From NCBI GenBank assembly GCA_014526335.1, contig JACTAT010000035.1, positions 3,912,344 through 3,976,343 on the forward strand: a stretch of DNA of 64,000 nt. The letters run 5' to 3'. Source of the DNA: Chrysaora quinquecirrha. Its lineage: Eukaryota; Cnidaria; Scyphozoa; Semaeostomeae; Pelagiidae. This document shows, piece by piece, positions 59,301-64,000 of this stretch; position 1 is the stretch's first letter; each line of letters starts with the position of its first letter. The position numbers were made by a program, and so were the translations under genes. Under the pieces are notes generated by a model. That model worked only from the letters and a program-made list of their open reading frames with translations, had not been told where the DNA came from and did no database searches.

Positions 59301-62300
59301 GTATTCATCAATGGCAATGTTGCCTACTGCAGTGAGTGGTGGCAAAAATGTCTCAATTGCTGTTCTGTATGGAGGAACTGAACAAAATAAGGAAGTTCTT
59401 CAGGTAATTTAGCTTTGTAACTGAAGTATATGAGTAGTTGTAACATGTCACAAGGCTGTTTGGTTTGAATCTCCTAGAGATTACGTCCAAGAAGCCCTTG
59501 AAAGTTGTGGATCATTTTCTGTTAACGGCAGGCAGCTTGCAAAGGTTCTAATGATGCCTTCTCTTGAATCATTAAATTGAACGACGTTTATAATGCCAAT
59601 TCACTGTTCACCTTGCTTATTCTAAAAAACTCGCAGATTTTAATTTAAGAAGAGTAGCCACCGTCAAATCAACTGTCTGCGGAACATGGCACGGGCACGG
59701 CACATCTCAGCTCCACCAAGTCAGACTCAGACTCTATCAACTCTATTAACTTATTATTCTTCTTTAGGTTACGAAAGCTCCTGAAGACGAGATTATCATC
59801 TTCGACCCTGCATCAAGCCAATGGAGTAGGAAAACAATATTGCCTGTAAGTTGTTATTTATTTTGTGCTGCCTGATTCGACATGAGTGTAATCCGATAAT
59901 TTATCATAAACTTATCATCCACTGAAAAATTACGAGAAAAATGGAAACCTGTTTGGACATATTGAAGGAGATGACCAGTGGCAAGTGTAGTCGAATATAT
60001 AGCAAACAGCAAACAATTTTGTGGTCTTTTGTTTGTCGTTTTAATTAAAAATTTGTAAGTTGCGTGTCACCCTTTTCGTTATTAAGATGTATGCCAGATT
60101 GGATATATGTTTGGACATAGTGGAAAGCTTTTTTGGTCTGACATTCCTCGGAGTATAAACGAACAGACCGAAGCAATATCCATTGAAATGATGGAAGGAA
60201 AAGAATCATGGTCAGGAAATAAGTGCCTTGAAATGCTTGATGAAAATCGGAGCAAGTCATTCCAAACCAAAAACATTAACAAAGTGCTTTGTCGAAGTCC
60301 CGTTCTCCAACGAATGCACTGCAGTTTACAATGACGACCGAACGGTGATTCAACCTCGAAATCTCGACTCGACTGCTATTAAGCTCGAATCTTTACTCTC
60401 TTTGCCTTCCGAGTGAATAGGATAATACAGCATGTTCCTGCAAATATCAGTCAGCACAATTTTTGGTCAAAGGAGCAACAACCTCACAGATCCAAACAAC
60501 AGCATAGCCTTAAACATGATTCTCCAATAAGGTTTTGACAACCAAAATTGTACAGAAAATTTGTAAAGCAAGATCTTCGTTCCAGTTAAGAGTTTTGGAA
60601 TCTGTCCACATCAAAACCAAAAGGCAGGTTCTGTGTAGACAAAAGAGTTCTTTTTCTCACTTGGGCTCTTTGACTTCTATTAATCTTTCCGTTGTAATTC
60701 GCAAGCTGATTGGTGTTTAAAACACACACCAATTCGGCTTCAATTTCTGATTGGTGCATTTAAACCCGCATCCGTGTGTAAATTCCGCCTTAGTCAATTG
60801 TTTCCGTCTGTTTCTGACGTTTATATCTGAGCATAGTTATGAGGAGTGTTGAACAAAAAAGCTTTTAAGTTTGTCCGAAAATGTTTCTGCTGTTCCTCGC
60901 AATGTTGTAAGGGTATGTATGCTTTCCATATGTTTTGTCTCGTCCTTTTCTATAACTATGTAGTGAATTTGTAAAGTGTTTCTTTTTAGCTTCGAAGTTA
61001 TGAATCTGTTTAAATGTAATTTTTAGGATGCAGTTTATGGTTTCCCAGCTCTGAGGTCGGGACACATGATGGTCACCACAGATGAGGGTATCATGATGTT
61101 TGGAGGCAACAAGAATGGGTAAGTTGTTTATTCTTGCTGTTTAAGGCTACGTACATAGTCCTCTCTTTTATTCCTATATGTGTTTTTAGGCCAACGACGC
61201 TGCAAATGTAGACTTTCTTAAATTCATTGCAGTTTCGTCTTAGGTCTACGTGGTCTTTCCCCTGAAAATGCAGCTATAGACTTATTGCTGTTACCTCGAT
61301 ACGTAGTTTCCATAGCTCTTTCAAAGCTTACCACCTCCCTCCAGCTACGCTGAAAACAGCTATTAGGTTTATGTAGTTTTGGCCCCAGGGACCGGAACCC
61401 ACTCATTATATATGCCTTACGTAGTGGTGCCGTTTTTATGGTATTGTTTTAAAGTTTTTTCTAGAGCCACTAATCGAAACCTATTTCTGGTTCCGGATGT
61501 CCTTTTTCAGGATATTTTGTGGAACAAGGTATCGTTTGGGGACATAAATCCTGGAGCTGGTTAAAGAAAAATGTTTTAGTTGGAATTTCCACATATAACG
61601 AAAACTCAACTACGTCCCCCCGTGGTGGTTTTGTGTGATGTTTTGACAGTCTGCAAATAGTGTGGTGAAATTATGTTTTTGATGTGTTGAGACAGGGGGT
61701 AATGATTGCAAGATGGTGAGAATCCAGTCCAAGAATAATACATTCAGGCTGAGAACTATAAAGGAAAAGAAAAATTCCTATCAAAAACATCGTGTAAACC
61801 GGAAAACGGCCGCCCTCCCAAGAACAGGTAGGGTTAAGTCTGCAAATTACCGACTTTTGTACCGTGATATCTTAATACCCTTTTATTTCCTTCCAGTGGT
61901 GGTGGCCGTTTAAATGATCTTTGGCTTTTGAAAGGAACATCTGCGTCTGCCTTGATTTCACCGACTCCAGGAAAATGCCAGAAGAATCTCTTCAATCTCA
62001 TTGCTCTGCACGGAATCCTAATGTTTCTTGGTTGGGGTGTTTTGCTGCAGTTAGGAGCATTCATTGCACGCTATTTCAGACGCCATGATCCACTGTGGTT
62101 TAAAATACACCGCATTTTCCAGGTAATTGTAATATATTAATGTTTTATAGATTTTTCCACAAGTGGCATACCACATTGTGTGGGTTTAGTGTCAGGACTG
62201 CATGATCGGAGAGCCACCAACGTTTCCATTGAGCTATAGAGCTAATGTTTTACCGACATATTTGCAGTTGCATTTGGAAGCGTAAACTCTCTTGATAAAC

Positions 62301-63113
62301 TAGTGAGAATAAAATGAGTTTCATTGGCACTGTGTCTACATCAAAAGTCAGTACACCAAGTGCATTAACTGCATTGGCTAGTAAACTCATTACTGTCATT
62401 TTGGTTTCGATATTGACAGATATTGGCCCCTTTTGGAAAATATAAAGGAAAGAGATCGCTTTTTCCAGTTTAGGTACATGGCGTTACGAATAATCTGACA
62501 ATTGTATATGGGTTTGTACTTTATTTTTCCACAAATGGCATATCACAGTAGATGGGATTCGGACCTGGTACGCATGACCAGAGAGCTAACGACGTTTCAA
62601 ATGGTCTACAGAGCTTAATTAAATTGCCGAGTAACACTCCCAGTCATACAGTCCTAGGCCCTCTTTCCATGTAACTCTTTTTGTTTCGGTTATGTTTAAA
62701 TATGGACTTGTACTTTCATATAGGCTACTTTGGTTCTCGTACATAAAAGTACCCCAAATGTAAATTCTCTTCATAGGCATGATTGTTCTTAGCAACTATC
62801 CGTGCCGATTTTGTATATGTAAATAAATACGTTTTAATGACACGAAAAAGCAAACCATGACAAAGCCCCCAGTCCTCTTAATACAACCATTTAACGATGA
62901 TTTCTGAGAAATGTTGTAAAAGCTAATAGAACTATTTGCTAGACTAACTAATTTATTGATTTTTTCTTTCAAGGTTCTTGGTCTTTTTTTAGCGATTGGT
63001 GGTTTGGTTTGTGGTATTCTATCCGTCAGATTTGATCATATCATGTTTCCACATGCGATTATTGGTGTAACAGTCATGGCAGCTGGAATTTTTCAACCAC
63101 TAAATGCAATCAT
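52412..63113 (+). CDS. Secreted/membrane Kelch-repeat protein fused to a cytochrome b561 domain (6 exons seen, 3' end outside window)
   Basis: Exons are 52412-53112, 59199-59403, 59768-59845, 61027-61118, 61897-62122 and 62974-63113, all phases matching (about 480 residues so far). An N-terminal signal peptide (LVSLALFLALASFQG) precedes about six Kelch blades, each with a Gly-rich turn and a downstream Trp, for example LILFGGRSSSS with DDTWVF, HGFANTRYSDTFRY, GGPCPAQDSWIF, VLYGGTEQNKE and MMFGGNKNGGGGGRLNDLW. The last blade runs straight into a b561 core: LIALHGILMFLGWGVLLQLG, WFKIHRIF, a second helix and FPHAIIG, supplying three of the four heme histidines; the fourth should lie in the next exon. 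Predicted role: trans-membrane electron transfer (ferric or ascorbate type) with an extracellular beta-propeller. The first intron carries a Ty3/Gypsy element. Confidence 0.9.
53240..53384 (+). repeat. (ATC)n microsatellite, left of the retrotransposon
   Basis: Trinucleotide CAT/ATC array with few interruptions. The same array resumes at 58921 on the other side of the LTR element, so the element inserted into it. Confidence 0.9.
53385..53856 (+). repeat. 5' LTR (472 bp)
   Basis: TG...CA ends. Contains AATAAA (53812) near the 3' side. Longer than the 3' LTR by two internal blocks, of about 20 and 50 bp. Confidence 0.93.
53857..53876 (+). other. Retrotransposon primer-binding site
   Basis: ATTGGTGATAGGAGTGGGAT directly after the 5' LTR. 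The TGG complements the CCA end of a tRNA. The tRNA species is not assigned. Confidence 0.6.
53982..54822 (+). CDS. Retrotransposon gag (capsid/nucleocapsid), one frame break
   Basis: Encodes the particle-forming protein of the Ty3/Gypsy element. The capsid region is recognisable by its helical, Arg/Glu-rich character and LRGPAGDHYEK. A CCHC zinc-knuckle region near the end is read only after a one-base frame change at the four-T run 54728-54731, so the main open frame stops early at 54785 without the knuckle. The ATG at 53982 is the first in frame. Confidence 0.85.
54823..58640 (+). CDS. Retrotransposon pol (protease, RT, RNase H, integrase), one frame break
   Basis: The open pol frame begins about where gag ends, in the -1 frame relative to it. 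Domains in order: aspartic protease (DTGAS near 55060), reverse transcriptase with VDYRKLN and the catalytic YLDD near 56300, RNase H with YTDHNPLKW near 56940, zinc-binding HHCC (CKDCASKK), integrase core (D in VCIDVLG, D in LLSDRG, E in TERFN) and a GPY/F module (WNGPYRI). The frame changes at the four-T run 56966-56969 in late RNase H. The last frame runs into the 3' LTR and stops at 58640. No chromodomain is seen. Confidence 0.93.
58514..58527 (+). other. Polypurine tract
   Basis: ATAGGGGAGGGTA immediately upstream of the 3' LTR, the usual second-strand primer. Confidence 0.7.
58528..58920 (+). repeat. 3' LTR (393 bp)
   Basis: Identical to the 5' LTR over long stretches. It lacks about 20 bp after GGCAC and about 50 bp after CCCATG that the 5' LTR has, plus a few single-base run differences. 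Confidence 0.93.
58921..59125 (+). repeat. (ATC)n microsatellite, right of the retrotransposon
   Basis: Continuation of the left array, with more interruptions (CATCTTCATC, CACCATCAAC). Confidence 0.88.
60070..60416 (+). pseudogene. Unidentified coding-like fragment with a frame switch, in a Kelch-b561 intron
   Basis: Two overlapping open frames read like parts of one protein: the first begins near 60092 (QIGYMFGHSGKLFWSDIPRS), and the second ends at 60416 (DSTAIKLESLLSLPSE then stop), with the switch near 60260-60280. Composition is protein-like, unlike the surrounding intron. I do not recognise the family. It could be a retroposed gene fragment, or a coding exon of another gene with a one-base error. 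It is not in phase with the host exons. Confidence 0.35.
62145..62275 (-). repeat. tRNA-derived SINE, copy 3
   Basis: Minus-strand relative of 2219-2444: matches at the tail side (ACAAGTGGCATACCACA on +) and through the region of the B box, which has decayed. In the Kelch-b561 intron after exon 5. Confidence 0.55.
62515..62680 (-). repeat. tRNA-derived SINE, copy 4
   Basis: On the minus strand it reads CTGTATGACTGGGAGTGTTA, CTCGGCAATT, AGCTCTCTGGTCATGCG, a B box GGTCCGAATCC, CATCTACTGTGATATGCCAT, matching the copies near the left end of the window. Only about 240 bp from copy 3. Confidence 0.65.
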
Positions 63114-64000
63114 GTAAGTACTTACCAATGCAACAAGTTCTCTTCACTTCTCTTCACTTCTATCACAGTTTTTGGCCCCGGGTAAACGATCAAACATTGT
63201 TTGTCAAATATTTGAAATTTGCTTGTCGAGCAGCATTTTTTACCGTTCGGCCACGTCGCGAAAGAATGCTTGTCAAATATTTCGATGTTTTTGAACGTTT
63301 TTAAAAACATTGCGCAACACATTCTGCTTATGTCGCTTTGCTTGTCAAGCAATGTTTTGTGACGTAGCCGAATGTTCAAACATTGATTGATAAGCACATT
63401 CTAATTGTATGAAAAACAATGTTTGGTCTTTTAGGTAGGGATTTAAACAGCAGTTGCTTGCATTCTGTTTTAAAATGCTCCCGAATTCGCTGAACCTAAG
63501 GCTAGTAGACTAGTGCTAACATCTTATTGGAAGTCATATAATACAGTTAAAGTAAAGAACTCGTTAACCGTTCAGATATTTCTCAACTTCAGGAACTCCG
63601 AGATTCCTGCTTTGTCCCAGTTACAACTTGAGATTAAAGAACCAAAATTGGTAGGAATATTGTCTAGTGCACAAGAACAAAACTGTGACAAAAGATTTTT
63701 TATTACGATCCATGTCATGTCTACGTGAGATATGAAGTCAGGTTGAAGAGTTGGCATGTGATAACGTCGTTTCTATGAAGGCATGAGAAAATTAAGGATA
63801 TGGAGCGATTTTTGGTTCAGATAAGGACAGAAATAATTATTATGAAACATCATGTTGTTGCTTGCGTCAATGCTTTGCGGTGTATGAATTGAAACTAAAA
63901 AGTAATTAACGTTTGCCCATGTTAAACTTAGGTCTTAAAACTGGTTACCATGAAGATGTTTTTCGCGTTCTTGATTTTTGGCCCTTGCAAACTTAATGAT
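63114..64000. other. Kelch-b561 intron, running off the right edge
   Basis: Contains the third CAAACATTG-family MITE. The next b561 exon, which should carry the fourth heme histidine, is not visible before the window ends. Confidence 0.6.
63174..63441. mobile_element. CAAACATTG-family MITE, copy 3
   Basis: The left end is GGCCCCGGGTAAACGATCAA; the right end is CAATGTTTGGTCTTTTAGGT. The interior has TGTCAAATATTTGAAATTTG and GTCAAGCAATGTTTTGTGAC. About 268 bp, against 267 for copy 2. Confidence 0.65.

Overview
This window comes from an animal nuclear genome. It is AT-rich, genes are split into short exons with GT-AG introns, the sequence between exons is full of small DNA transposons, and the gene set (PTEN, PCNA, a ciliary dynein assembly factor, an SLC22 transporter, a selenoprotein) is metazoan. 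Intron density, gene spacing and MITE load fit a cnidarian or another early-branching invertebrate. I cannot name the species. All gene models were assembled by eye from splice signals, reading-frame phase and family resemblance.

Layout. 276-2706 (-): first three coding exons of an SLC22 organic cation/anion transporter running off the left edge. 2707-9211: no convincing gene; SINEs, MITEs and foldbacks. 9212-11112 (+): two-exon coiled-coil protein of unknown function. 11908-15257 (+): PCNA in eight exons, with two perfect E2F-type palindromes about 400 bp upstream of the ATG. 16731-23973 (+): PTEN in twelve exons, complete. 26433-29783 (+): small protein with a mitochondrial-type N-terminus and helical bundle, laid out like Smac/DIABLO. 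31036-32944 (+): secreted-type glutathione peroxidase with an in-frame TGA (selenocysteine). 35166-38947 (+): Rab20-like GTPase whose switch-I exon I could not find; a piggyBac-type MITE and a LINE fragment lie in that intron. 40126-41925: a 1.8 kb foldback whose arms are inverted arrays of a 71-bp minisatellite. 42118-50055 (+): DNAAF1 in fourteen exons, with an RFX X-box-like site 166 bp upstream. 52412-63113 (+): secreted Kelch-repeat domain fused to a cytochrome b561 domain, cut by the right edge; its first intron holds a young 5.5 kb Ty3/Gypsy retrotransposon inserted in an ATC microsatellite.

The genes are independent single-gene units, with no operon logic. Two links between regulation and function are visible: E2F sites at PCNA (S-phase expression) and an X-box at DNAAF1 (ciliogenesis). 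Repeats recur across the window: a TA-target MITE family with a TATAAGAA-bearing terminus, a tRNA-derived SINE, a CAAACATTG-rich MITE family, a hAT MITE and a piggyBac MITE.

Quality warning: six frame breaks in otherwise well-conserved reading frames are all single-base losses, five of them in A or T runs. This looks more like assembly consensus error than gene decay, and the affected genes are best treated as functional until the bases are checked.
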